Assembly (NCBI GenBank): GCA_024404095.1
Contig: JAKSQO010000014.1
Coordinates: forward strand, 1-63,858
Reading direction: 5' to 3'
From: Clostridia bacterium
GTDB lineage: Bacteria; Bacillota; Clostridia; Oscillospirales; Acutalibacteraceae
Length of the DNA: 63,858 nt
In this document: piece after piece, positions 16,671 through 25,216 of the stretch
How positions within the stretch are numbered: position 1 is the first letter of the stretch
Layout: every line of letters starts with the position of its first letter
Translations under genes and position numbers: made by a program
Notes under the pieces: generated by a model
Told to the model about the DNA's origin: nothing
Databases searched by the model: none
The model's input: the letters and a program-made list of their open reading frames with translations, nothing else

Positions 16671-18575
16671 ATGAAGAAAAATTTATATATGGTTCAGGTC
16701 AACGCTTCATTTGAGGGTTCCGTTTATCTGCCTTATGCGGCAGGCACTCTTGTTGCGTGTGCTCTTAAGGATGAAAAGCTTAAGAAGAGCTACAACTTTA
16801 ATGAAATAATCTATTTGCGCCGTGATATAGATGAGGCTATGGAGTACATTGACAACCCGTTTGTTATGGCGTTTTCAAACTATATCTGGAATTACGAGTA
16901 TAACAAAACTCTTGCACAGAGAGTTAAAGAAAAATATCCCGAATGTTGTATTGTTTTCGGCGGTCACAACATACCAAAGGGCGTGAAATGTCTTGATGAA
17001 CTTCCGTATGTTGATGTGCTGATGTTCGGCGAGGGTGAAGAGCCCTTCTGCGATTTACTTCATGCGCTTAATGAGGGTTCGGAACTTTCATTTGTTCCGA
17101 ATATTGCATACAGAACTGCTGACGGCAAGGGCGTATGCACGCCCGTAAAGGTTTATACCGATATCGACTATCCGTCACCCTATGAAATGGGCGTTTTTGA
17201 TTCGATTGCCGAGACAGCACCGTTTGCGCTTTCTGCAATTCTTGAAACAAACCGCGGATGTCCTTACAGCTGTGCGTTCTGCGATTGGGGTATGCTTAAG
17301 TCAAAAATACGTCAGTTCCCGATTCAGCGTGTTTTCAATGATATTAAATGGATGGCTGACCACAAGGTTGAGTATTGCTACTGTGCGGATTCAAATTTCG
17401 GAATTTTTGACCGTGATATGGATATTGTTGACTATGTTATCGACACATATAAAAAGAACGGATATCCGCAGAAGTTCAGAGTAAATTATCTGAAGAACAG
17501 TGATGATAAAGTTTTTGAAATTAACCGAAAGCTTTATGAAAACGGAATGAGCAAGGGCGTAACGCTTTCTTTCCAGAGTATGTGCCCGGAGACGCTTGAG
17601 ATTATCGGCAGAAAAAATATTTCAATGAGCCGTTTTCGTGAGCTTCTTATGCGCTATGAAAAAATGGGACTTTCAGCTTACTCAGAGTTGATTCTCGGTC
17701 TGCCCGGCGAAACCTATGACAGCTTCTGTAACGGTGTTGAAGAACTGTTTGAAGCGGGTCAGCATTCATCATTATTTGTCTATAACTGTGAGCTTCTTGT
17801 CAATTCAAAAATCGGTGATGAAGCGTTCAGAGAAAAATATAAAATTGAAACAGCGGAGATTCCGTTCAATCAGGATCACTTTGAACCGATGACGAGCGGT
17901 GTTCAGGAGTATTCGCACATTATTGTTTCAACTTCGACAATGAACCGTGAAAGCTGGATAAAAACTGCCTCAACATCCGTACTTTTGCAGTCACTACATT
18001 GTCTCGGACTTCTGCAATGTATTGCGATTTATCTCTATAACGAAAAAGGTATACGCTATATTGATTTTTACCGTGAAATTTTTGGTGTTCTTCAGAACGA
18101 CAGCGGTGTGTGCGGCGGGATTTACAGAAGCACAATTGAAAAAATCAGAGAGTACTCACACGGCGAGAGAAGCTGGTCATTTTTTGATGACAGATTCGGA
18201 AAAATTTCCTGGCCGATTGAAGAGGGAACATTCCTCGAGCTTGTGACAAATACAAACAGTCTGTATGACTGCATCAGACCGTGTATCGAAAAATATATTG
18301 ATTCGGATGTTGCAGACGAGCTGATAAAATATCAGGAATTTATTATAAAAAAGCCAAACGACAACAGAGATGCTCATAGCTTTAAGTATGATTTTTACGA
18401 TTATTTTGAGAGCTTTTATGTAGGTAACAGTAAGCCCTTGAAGAAAGTTGATTGCGAGTATTCGAAGCCTGTTGACGGTTATAAGGATTTGAAGACCTAC
18501 GCCAAAGAGATAGTGTGGTTCGGAAGAAGAAACGACAGAATGATTTCCTCGGAGGTCGAGAAAAAGCTGAACTGA
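16671..18575 (+). CDS. B12-binding-domain radical SAM protein
   Basis: A 634-residue radical SAM enzyme. The N-terminal about 150 residues form a cobalamin-binding-like Rossmann domain (IVFGGHNIPKG, MFGEGEEPF). The 4Fe-4S motif NRGCPYSCAFCDWG gives cysteines C197, C201 and C204. The barrel then has CADSNFG and LGLPGETYDSF. The C-terminal 200 residues are not recognisable. Enzymes of this architecture methylate or rearrange unactivated carbons; here the neighbours suggest a sugar or lipid-linked glycan substrate, which is inference. ATG 16671 is favoured by AAGGAG upstream; GTG 16659 would overlap that site. Confidence 0.85.
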   Translation: MKKNLYMVQVNASFEGSVYLPYAAGTLVACALKDEKLKKSYNFNEIIYLRRDIDEAMEYIDNPFVMAFSNYIWNYEYNKTLAQRVKEKYPECCIVFGGHNIPKGVKCLDELPYVDVLMFGEGEEPFCDLLHALNEGSELSFVPNIAYRTADGKGVCTPVKVYTDIDYPSPYEMGVFDSIAETAPFALSAILETNRGCPYSCAFCDWGMLKSKIRQFPIQRVFNDIKWMADHKVEYCYCADSNFGIFDRDMDIVDYVIDTYKKNGYPQKFRVNYLKNSDDKVFEINRKLYENGMSKGVTLSFQSMCPETLEIIGRKNISMSRFRELLMRYEKMGLSAYSELILGLPGETYDSFCNGVEELFEAGQHSSLFVYNCELLVNSKIGDEAFREKYKIETAEIPFNQDHFEPMTSGVQEYSHIIVSTSTMNRESWIKTASTSVLLQSLHCLGLLQCIAIYLYNEKGIRYIDFYREIFGVLQNDSGVCGGIYRSTIEKIREYSHGERSWSFFDDRFGKISWPIEEGTFLELVTNTNSLYDCIRPCIEKYIDSDVADELIKYQEFIIKKPNDNRDAHSFKYDFYDYFESFYVGNSKPLKKVDCEYSKPVDGYKDLKTYAKEIVWFGRRNDRMISSEVEKKLN

Positions 18576-18591
18576 TTCAGAGGTGAAAGCA

Positions 18592-19686
18592 TTGAATAAC
18601 ATCCTGAAAAAATACAAAGCCTTGTCCGAAAACGGGCAGGGTCTTTTGTGCTTTTCGGTGATTCTTTTTTTGAATGCTGTTGCGTTTATTGTCAATTCAT
18701 TCAGACAGAATAATTCTTCTCTTGGCGAGTCTGTTGAATACACACCGAGATTAAGCGCGGAGCAGGCAGTTTCAGAAAGTCCGATGTTTAAAATTATTTC
18801 GGTATTTATCGTTCTGATTTTTACGGTTTTACTGTTCGTTTTTTTGAAAGATAAGCTAAAAAAAAGCGAAGAAAAAGTAAGTAATTATTTTGCAGTTATT
18901 TTCATTGCCTGTCCTGCTTTTCTTTACGGTTTGTTTTTTGTAAGACACAGCGTTGAATTTGTTGCCATAATGGTTGTTGAAATTCTCGCGGTAATGCTGA
19001 CGGAAAATGAAAAATTTTTATGGCTTGTTCCTTTTGCCTGTGCGCTCGGAATTTTTATGAATGTCGGTTTTATTTTGGTCTGCTTTCCCACTGTTGCGCT
19101 GAGTCTTTGCGGAGAGAGAGCGAACGAAAAATCAATGCTTTCTCAGAAAAAAACGCTGACTGCTTCTTCAATAATTTCTGTTGCGGTTTTCGCTGTGACT
19201 GTATTTTTTGCGCTGAGCATTAACGGTGATTTTTACGGCGCAGTTGACCTTACGCAGATTGTTGATATTGCCTTGTACGGTGCTTCGTCTTACGACGGTG
19301 AGCTTCCGTATATGCTTACAGATGCTTTACCGCTAATTCTTATCTGTCTTCCGCAGACGATATTTTATTTTGTTTTCTGGTTTAGTGCAATCAAACAAGC
19401 GAAGATAAATGAGAAAAAAATTGTGACATATATTCTGGCACTTTCACTTAATTTATTGATTATTCCGTCCCTGATATTTTTTGAGAGCTTCGGAATGATT
19501 CTTCTGTTTAATGTTTTTTCTCAGAGTATTCTTATTCTTTCTCTTGTTTCAAAAGGTGAGCCGATTGTGCTGAGAACTGTGAAAAATCTTAATACCTTAT
19601 TTGCGAAAAAAAGGGGAACAAATTTCTTAGCTTTAATGTTAGCTTTTGAGTTTATTATATGTGCATTCATTGAGAAAAAAATCTGA
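18592..19686 (+). CDS. Polytopic membrane protein of glycan operon (A)
   Basis: A 364-residue integral membrane protein with roughly nine hydrophobic segments and no motif I can name with certainty. The layout of a loop after the first helix followed by many helices is compatible with a GT-C-type mannosyl/oligosaccharyl-phosphate glycosyltransferase, but no clear DE or ExD catalytic motif stands out. Start TTG 18592 is chosen because AGAGG ends 8 bases upstream; GTG 18583 lacks a site. It lies 16 bases after the radical SAM gene and 15 before another membrane gene, so it is co-transcribed with both. Confidence 0.7.
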   Translation: MNNILKKYKALSENGQGLLCFSVILFLNAVAFIVNSFRQNNSSLGESVEYTPRLSAEQAVSESPMFKIISVFIVLIFTVLLFVFLKDKLKKSEEKVSNYFAVIFIACPAFLYGLFFVRHSVEFVAIMVVEILAVMLTENEKFLWLVPFACALGIFMNVGFILVCFPTVALSLCGERANEKSMLSQKKTLTASSIISVAVFAVTVFFALSINGDFYGAVDLTQIVDIALYGASSYDGELPYMLTDALPLILICLPQTIFYFVFWFSAIKQAKINEKKIVTYILALSLNLLIIPSLIFFESFGMILLFNVFSQSILILSLVSKGEPIVLRTVKNLNTLFAKKRGTNFLALMLAFEFIICAFIEKKI

Positions 19687-19701
19687 TTCGGAGACACGCT
19701 G

Positions 19702-20883
19702 ATGAAATCCAATGGAATTTCAAAATTAAATAAGTGCGGCTACGGTTTGTTTTTCGGCATTGCTCTTGCGGTAAAAATGCTTTTGAATATGCCGTTTACT
19801 TGCACCGATATGACTGACCCGTGGGGATATCTTTTTTATATCACCGAGTACAGTACAATCGGCTTTGTTCCGCGTGCTCTTCTCGGTACAGTTTGCGGAG
19901 TTTTTACTGATTATATTTCATGGAAAACGATTTACATTATTTCACTCGTTGCGGAAATTCTGATGATAATTCTTGCGGCATTTCTGTTCAATAAAATAAT
20001 GCTTAACCTGCCGCAGGGTCGATTAGCCTTGTTCTTTTTCAGCTGTATTTTTCTGCTGATGGCTGATGATTTATTTTATTTTTTCGATACTGACCATTTT
20101 GGTTCTATTGATGTTTATTTTATCATTATGACAATTCTTGCGGTTGCGTTTGCAGGTAACAAAAAAATGCGCTGGCTTGTGCCCGTTCTGTGTACGCTCT
20201 GCATGATGGATTATGAGGGATATGTGTTCGCTTATATGCCGCTTGTGGGAATTGTTCTTCTTTACTATTGCTTTAAAGAGAAGAGCAAAAGCTGTATTGC
20301 CGTTTTTGCACTCAGCTGTTTTGCGGTTATCGTTTCCTTCCTTTATTTTTACGCATTTTTCAGACAGGATATGCTCAATATGGTTTTATGCGAAACCCCT
20401 GAAGAAATGACTGCCGTGCTGTCAAAGCACTCTGATGCTGAGATCAGCTGGATGATTGAACAGCTTTATTATTTCAAGGGAGCAGGAACATTTTTTGTTG
20501 ACGGAAGCTGGGACATTGCTTCAACAATCATTGCTTCAAATCTTGTCAGACTTCAATGTCTGCCGAGTGCACTTGTTATGTTCGGGTCTGCCCTTTTGGT
20601 TTGGATTAAAGTCAGAAAAAATGAGAAAGAAAAAAATATGAAATTCATCTATTTGTTGTGTGCGATTGCACCTGTGGCATCAATTCCGTTTCAGGTTTTT
20701 TCCGAGCAGATGAAATACATTTCATATTTTGCGATAACTCAGTTTATACTTCTTGTATTCTTTGCGGCAAAAGAAAAAGGAGTAAGACAGCGACTTGAGG
20801 AGCTTGAAAGCTGTATTAAATTAAGCCCGATTGCCGCCGCAATTCCGATGTGTCTGTTAGTATTTTTCAGAGCAATCTGGTGA
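19702..20883 (+). CDS. Polytopic membrane protein of glycan operon (B)
   Basis: A 393-residue integral membrane protein with about ten hydrophobic segments. The first extracytoplasmic loop contains CTDMTDPWGYLFYITEYSTIGFVPR, split here only for description: TDMTDPWG then FVPRALLG. An acidic pair in the first loop and FDTDHFGSIDVYF near residue 130 are consistent with GT-C lipid-phosphate-sugar transferases, but I cannot assign a family. GGAG precedes ATG 19702. With membrane protein A it could supply the transferase and flippase or polymerase steps of the operon. Confidence 0.68.
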   Translation: MKSNGISKLNKCGYGLFFGIALAVKMLLNMPFTCTDMTDPWGYLFYITEYSTIGFVPRALLGTVCGVFTDYISWKTIYIISLVAEILMIILAAFLFNKIMLNLPQGRLALFFFSCIFLLMADDLFYFFDTDHFGSIDVYFIIMTILAVAFAGNKKMRWLVPVLCTLCMMDYEGYVFAYMPLVGIVLLYYCFKEKSKSCIAVFALSCFAVIVSFLYFYAFFRQDMLNMVLCETPEEMTAVLSKHSDAEISWMIEQLYYFKGAGTFFVDGSWDIASTIIASNLVRLQCLPSALVMFGSALLVWIKVRKNEKEKNMKFIYLLCAIAPVASIPFQVFSEQMKYISYFAITQFILLVFFAAKEKGVRQRLEELESCIKLSPIAAAIPMCLLVFFRAIW

Positions 20884-20903
20884 TTTTTTCAGAGGTAAAA
20901 AGT

Positions 20904-21785
20904 ATGTTTTGTATTGCAGGAGCCGACAGCTTTTTCGGCGCATATATTCAGAAGGAACTGCTTGACAGCGGAGAAAAAATTCTTGCGCTCAATCACAGCA
21001 AAGCAGTTTTTTCAGACAATGAAAATATAATAAATCTCCCGTTTGAGGTCTCGGATAAAAATGATTTGCACAGAGCCGAAACAGTTTTGCGCAAGGAAAA
21101 AGATATAAATATTATTTATCTTATCGCTTCGCACAATCCCGATTTTGTCAGAAAATTTCCGAAAGAGGCGGAGCGCATCAACTGCGAATGTTACGGCAAT
21201 TTTCTTGATGCAATTTCAATGTGTGATATAAACAAGCTGTTTTTTGCTTCAAGCGATACGGTTTACGGCGAGAGCATTGACGGAGAAGTTTTTACGGAAA
21301 AATCACCTGCTAATCCGATAAATATATACGGTGTTCAGAAAGCAATGGCAGAGGCGATAACTCTTGACAGGGGATTTAGTGTTGCGCGTTTTGCTTATAT
21401 GTTTGCTCCGTCGCTGACATATAAACCGCATTTTTTTGATAAGCTTACAACGGATTTGAAAAACGGAAAAGAAATAAAAATGTTTACTGATTATGCACGT
21501 TCAAGTCTTACATATAAGACGGCGGCAAACTGCCTTTACAGGCTCGTTAAGTCGGATTCGGATGAAAGAATTTTTAATATCTGCGCCGATGAACCGTCGA
21601 CAAAATATCAGCTTGGATTGTATGCGGCAGAATATGCAAATGCTGATAAAAATCTTGTAAAAAAATCAACTATGCAGGAGCTTGGGATTTTTAATGAAAG
21701 ACGTGCTTCAGATATAATTCTTTCAAACAGCTTAATGAAAGAAACGCTCGGCATAACGGAAAAAATAAATTTTAACACTTTATAA
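20904..21785 (+). CDS. NAD-dependent sugar epimerase/dehydratase family protein
   Basis: Extended short-chain dehydrogenase of 293 residues. The nucleotide-binding start is FCIAGADSFFGAYI, a variant of GxxGxxG; the catalytic pair is in IYGVQKAMAE (Y-x3-K), with the upstream Ser in FFASSDTVYG. Probably modifies a nucleotide-linked sugar. ATG 20904 follows AGAGG by 9 bases; longer in-frame starts would overlap the preceding membrane gene. A second member of the same superfamily follows after 14 bases, suggesting two successive sugar conversions. Confidence 0.8.
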   Translation: MFCIAGADSFFGAYIQKELLDSGEKILALNHSKAVFSDNENIINLPFEVSDKNDLHRAETVLRKEKDINIIYLIASHNPDFVRKFPKEAERINCECYGNFLDAISMCDINKLFFASSDTVYGESIDGEVFTEKSPANPINIYGVQKAMAEAITLDRGFSVARFAYMFAPSLTYKPHFFDKLTTDLKNGKEIKMFTDYARSSLTYKTAANCLYRLVKSDSDERIFNICADEPSTKYQLGLYAAEYANADKNLVKKSTMQELGIFNERRASDIILSNSLMKETLGITEKINFNTL

Positions 21786-21799
21786 ATCAGGTGATGAAA

Positions 21800-22735
21800 A
21801 TGGCAGAAATTTTAATTACAGGCGGTGCGGGATATATCGGTTCGGTGCTTGTTCCCGAGCTTCTCTCAATGGGTCACGATGTAACTGTTCTTGACTCACT
21901 TATGTATAAACAGAACTCACTTCTCGACTGCTGTAAATATAAAAATTTTCATATGATTAACGGTGACGCCCGAGACGAGCAAACGCTGAAAAGAGCACTT
22001 GACGGCAAGGAGTTTATTTTTCCTCTTGCTGCTCTTGTCGGCTTCCCTCTTTGTGATAAGGATAAGGTTGCCGCGGTGACTACAAATCAGAATGCGGTTG
22101 AAAGTATTGTTCGGCTTCGCAGCAAGGAACAGAAAATTATTTTCCCCTGCACAAACAGCGGATACGGCTTGGGTCAGGGACAGGAATTCTGCACGGAGGA
22201 TTCTCCGATTGAACCTGTTTCGCTTTACGGAAAAACAAAAATGGCAGCGGAGAAGGCTGTGCTTGATTCGGGAAATTCAATGACGTTCCGCTTTGCAACT
22301 CTTTTCGGTGCTTCACCGAGAATGCGTACGGATCTGCTTGTAAATGACTTTGTTTACCGTGCTGTTTTTGACCGCTCTCTTATAATTTTTGAAGGCCATT
22401 TTATGCGCAATTTCCTTCATGTTCGTGATGCCGCGGGAGCATTTATTTTTGCTATGGAAAACTTTGAAAAAATGAAGGGCAGACAGTATAACTGCGGACT
22501 CAGCGAAGCTAATATGTCAAAGATTCAGCTTTGCGAAAAAATCAGGGAGCATATTCCGTCTTTTGTTTATGTTGAAGCCGCAACAGGAACAGACCCCGAC
22601 AAGCGCAACTACATTGTGTCAAATGAAAGAATAGAGAGCATGGGTTACAAAACGAAGTTCTCGCTTGATGACGGCATTGAGGAGCTTATAAAAGCGTACT
22701 CGATAATTAAAAATTCATTTTACGGAAATGTGTGA
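21800..22735 (+). CDS. NAD-dependent nucleotide-sugar epimerase
   Basis: Extended SDR of 311 residues with canonical ITGGAGYIGS at the N-terminus, FPCTNSGYG as the Ser region, and SLYGKTKMAAE (Y-x3-K). Length and motifs fit UDP-glucose/GDP-sugar 4-epimerases and the heptose epimerase relatives, but the substrate cannot be read. Start ATG 21800 is preferred to upstream GTG/ATG because AGGTG is spaced 6 bases ahead. Ends 6 bases before the cupin gene. Operon position next to a sugar-nucleotide-forming fusion enzyme supports a role in making the activated sugar. Confidence 0.85.
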   Translation: MAEILITGGAGYIGSVLVPELLSMGHDVTVLDSLMYKQNSLLDCCKYKNFHMINGDARDEQTLKRALDGKEFIFPLAALVGFPLCDKDKVAAVTTNQNAVESIVRLRSKEQKIIFPCTNSGYGLGQGQEFCTEDSPIEPVSLYGKTKMAAEKAVLDSGNSMTFRFATLFGASPRMRTDLLVNDFVYRAVFDRSLIIFEGHFMRNFLHVRDAAGAFIFAMENFEKMKGRQYNCGLSEANMSKIQLCEKIREHIPSFVYVEAATGTDPDKRNYIVSNERIESMGYKTKFSLDDGIEELIKAYSIIKNSFYGNV

Positions 22736-22741
22736 TGAAAA

Positions 22742-23110
22742 ATGAAGCTTATTAAAAAGCTTGAACCGAATTTTAATTTTGAAGATGGCAGAGGAACGCT
22801 GACAGAGCTTGTAAACAACGGCGAATACAAGCAGGTTAATGCAGTTTTTACGAAAAAGGATGCTATCCGCGGAGGCTTTCATTATCATCGAACAACTAAA
22901 GAGGCTTTTTATATTATTTCGGGTGCAATTGAGGTTACAGCTTCACTTGACAGCGAAACCGAAATTGCGACTTTTCACACGGGCGACTTCTTTATGATAG
23001 ATGAATTTGTCAGACATAATATGAATTATCTTGAGGATACATATCTTGTTGTTCTCTACACGTCAAAGGTTGAACAGGCGGACGGAACAAAGGATATAAT
23101 TGCAGATTGA
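22742..23110 (+). CDS. Cupin protein, sugar 3,4-ketoisomerase/epimerase-like
   Basis: A 122-residue single cupin. The metal-type block GGFHYHRTTKEAFYIISG and the second block FMIDEFVRHNMNYL fit WxcM/FdtA and RmlC-like cupins that act on dTDP- or GDP-keto-sugars. N-terminal FEDGRGTLTEL is also RmlC-like. It begins 6 bases after the epimerase and abuts the nucleotidyltransferase. Acts in the cytoplasm; likely isomerises or epimerises a 4-keto-sugar made by a neighbouring enzyme, which is inference from family and context. Confidence 0.75.
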   Translation: MKLIKKLEPNFNFEDGRGTLTELVNNGEYKQVNAVFTKKDAIRGGFHYHRTTKEAFYIISGAIEVTASLDSETEIATFHTGDFFMIDEFVRHNMNYLEDTYLVVLYTSKVEQADGTKDIIAD

Positions 23111-23111
23111 T

Positions 23112-24362
23112 ATGGAAGATATTGTAATTCTTGCCGGGGGTCTCGGCGTAAGACTTAAACACATTTTATCAAACAGGCAAAAGGCAATGGCGCTTGTATC
23201 AGGCAGACCGTTTCTTGACTATATTCTGACTGACCTGTCAAACAAAGGCTTCAGCCGTGCGGTAATAGCCGTTTCTTATCTTGCCGACCAGGTGCGTGAG
23301 TTTTACGGCGACCGATTTGGTGAAATGGAGCTGAAATATTCAGTCGAGGATGTGCCGCTCGGTACAGGCGGTGCGCTGTTAAAAGCGTCAAAGCTCTGCG
23401 AGGGTGACCGATTTTTTGCTGTGAACGGCGACACATATTTTGATGTCGATTATGATTTGATAAGAGAAAAGCATATTGAACAGTCGGCGGAAATAACGCT
23501 TGCAGGCAAGGAAAAACCGAATTTTAAAAGGCACGGAACAGTTGTGTTTGATTCAGACGGAATTGTTACCGAGTTTGCGGAGAAAAGCTTTGCGGAACGC
23601 GGATATATTAACGGTGGAATTTACCTGATAAACAAATTGGTTTTTAATGAAATTTATCCTGAAAAGTTTTCGTTTGAAACAGATATTTTGCAGACGCTGA
23701 AAAAGAAAACTGTGTGCGTTCCGTTTGACAGATATTTTATTGATATCGGTGTGCCGCAGGATTACTTCCGTGCTCAGACAGAGATACCGATGCTTTTCGG
23801 TAAGCGCAGATTCAAGGCTGCTTTTCTTGACAGAGATGGTGTTATTTGCAGGGAAAAGCATCATCTTTATCGGTGTGAGGATTTTGAATTTGTGGACGGG
23901 ACTCCCGAAGCAATTGAAACGCTGAGAGAAAAGGGCTATCTGATTGTTGTTATTACCAATCAGGCAGGTGTTGCAAAAGGTCTTTATACCGAAAGTGATG
24001 TTGAAAAACTGCACGGCTATATGAAAGAGCTTCTGAAAGACAGAACATTCATTGACGCGATTTATTATTGCCCGTATCATCCCGAGGGAAGTGTGACTGA
24101 ATACAGAATGAAATCGCCGATGAGAAAGCCTGACACAGGAATGATTGAAGCGGCTGTCAACGATTTTGCCTTAAAAGGAATTGAAATTGATTTGTCGGAA
24201 TCCATTATTGTCGGCGATACGGAGAATGATATTAAAACGGGAATAAATGCAGGCATCGGAACTAAAGTGCTTGTGCGAAGCGGACACAGTATTGATGAAG
24301 CAAATACCTGTGCGGATATTGTTGTGGATTCACTTGCCGATTATGCAGATAAATATGAATAA
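23112..24362 (+). CDS. Fused sugar-1-phosphate nucleotidyltransferase / HAD phosphatase (HddC-GmhB-like)
   Basis: Two enzymes in one 416-residue chain. Residues 1-230: nucleotidyltransferase with ILAGGLGVRL, PLGTGGALLK, NGDTYFD and IDIGVPQDY. Residues 235-416: HAD phosphatase of the histidinol-phosphate/heptose-bisphosphate type with AFLDRDGVI, VITNQAGV, CPYHPEG and VGDTENDI. Together these match the last steps of GDP-D-glycero-D-manno-heptose synthesis (7-phosphate removal, then guanylyl transfer). The second zinc Cys pair usual before RKP in GmhB is absent (YRMKSPMRKPD). GmhA and the kinase are not in the window. An in-frame TTG at 23100, with AAGGA upstream, is an alternative start overlapping the cupin gene. 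Confidence 0.82.
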   Translation: MEDIVILAGGLGVRLKHILSNRQKAMALVSGRPFLDYILTDLSNKGFSRAVIAVSYLADQVREFYGDRFGEMELKYSVEDVPLGTGGALLKASKLCEGDRFFAVNGDTYFDVDYDLIREKHIEQSAEITLAGKEKPNFKRHGTVVFDSDGIVTEFAEKSFAERGYINGGIYLINKLVFNEIYPEKFSFETDILQTLKKKTVCVPFDRYFIDIGVPQDYFRAQTEIPMLFGKRRFKAAFLDRDGVICREKHHLYRCEDFEFVDGTPEAIETLREKGYLIVVITNQAGVAKGLYTESDVEKLHGYMKELLKDRTFIDAIYYCPYHPEGSVTEYRMKSPMRKPDTGMIEAAVNDFALKGIEIDLSESIIVGDTENDIKTGINAGIGTKVLVRSGHSIDEANTCADIVVDSLADYADKYE

Positions 24363-24369
24363 TTTTATG

Positions 24370-24405
24370 CCGCAGAAAGTGTATTGCTTTTTGCGGTTTT
24401 GTTTT
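24370..24405 (+). terminator. Terminator of the glycan operon
   Basis: CCGCAGAAAG (24370-24379) pairs with CTTTTTGCGG (24387-24396) around a 7-base loop, followed by TTTTGTTTT. Confidence 0.8.
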
Positions 24406-24441
24406 AAATAATATTGTTAAAGTGTTGAAAAAATCATAAAT

Positions 24442-24470
24442 TTGTTTTATTATATAAATTAGTGTAATAT
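24442..24470 (+). promoter_or_regulatory. Promoter of the EEP-hydrolase/acyltransferase/NptA unit
   Basis: TTGTTT (24442-24447), 17-base spacer, TAATAT (24465-24470). Confidence 0.45.
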
Positions 24471-24491
24471 GCAAAAAAAGGTGGCAGAATC

Positions 24492-25199
24492 ATGGAAATA
24501 AAAGTTTCATCATATAATATTCTTCATTGTGAGGATTTTCTTAAAGAAAAGATTGATTACGATGCATTCGCAAAGGTAATCGGTGAGATGAATCCTGACG
24601 TAATCGGTCTTAATGAGGTTCATGACAAGGGCAATGTAGAGGGCTATGACGAGCAGGCTGAGATTCTCGGCAAAAAGCTCGGAGTAAATTACTACTTTGC
24701 AAAGGCAACTGAGCTTGACGGAACAAACCCGTTCGGTAATGCAATGCTTTCACGCCTTCCCGTCAAAGAATGTGTTACAATTCCGATTCCCGATCCTGAG
24801 CCGAAGGGCTATGACGGATATTATGAAACACGCTGTCTTTTGAAAATGGTAACGGCAACCGAACCTGAAATCACATTCCTTATCACTCACTTCGGGCTTA
24901 ATCCCGATGAGCAGGAAAATGCGGTTAAGGTTATTCTTGAGAATATTCCCGAAAAGAGATGTGTCTTTATGGGTGACCTCAATGTAAAGCCCGATGACAG
25001 GATGCTTGACCCAATCAGAGCCGTCCTTAAGGACACAGCGGGTGAGGACAATATGGTTCCGTTTACTTTCCCGTCGGACAAGCCGAACCGCAAGATTGAT
25101 TACATTTTTGTCAGTGAGGATATTAAGGTGAAATCATTTGTGGCGGAGGACATTGTTCTTTCTGATCACCGACCTGTTTCGGCAGAGCTTGAAGTTTGA
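24492..25199 (+). CDS. Endonuclease/exonuclease/phosphatase family hydrolase
   Basis: A 235-residue EEP-fold metal-dependent phosphodiesterase. Landmarks: YNILHCED (Asn metal ligand), IGLNEVHD (Glu metal ligand), FMGDLNVKPDD (Asp/Asn active site) and KIDYIFVS followed by LSDHRPVSAEL (the catalytic Asp-His). No signal peptide. Members cut DNA, phosphoinositides or sphingomyelin; nothing in the sequence decides. GGTGG lies ahead of ATG 24492. The acyltransferase gene begins 17 bases after its stop, so the two are probably co-transcribed. Confidence 0.85.
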   Translation: MEIKVSSYNILHCEDFLKEKIDYDAFAKVIGEMNPDVIGLNEVHDKGNVEGYDEQAEILGKKLGVNYYFAKATELDGTNPFGNAMLSRLPVKECVTIPIPDPEPKGYDGYYETRCLLKMVTATEPEITFLITHFGLNPDEQENAVKVILENIPEKRCVFMGDLNVKPDDRMLDPIRAVLKDTAGEDNMVPFTFPSDKPNRKIDYIFVSEDIKVKSFVAEDIVLSDHRPVSAELEV

Positions 25200-25216
25200 T
25201 TGCTGCGGAGTATAAA

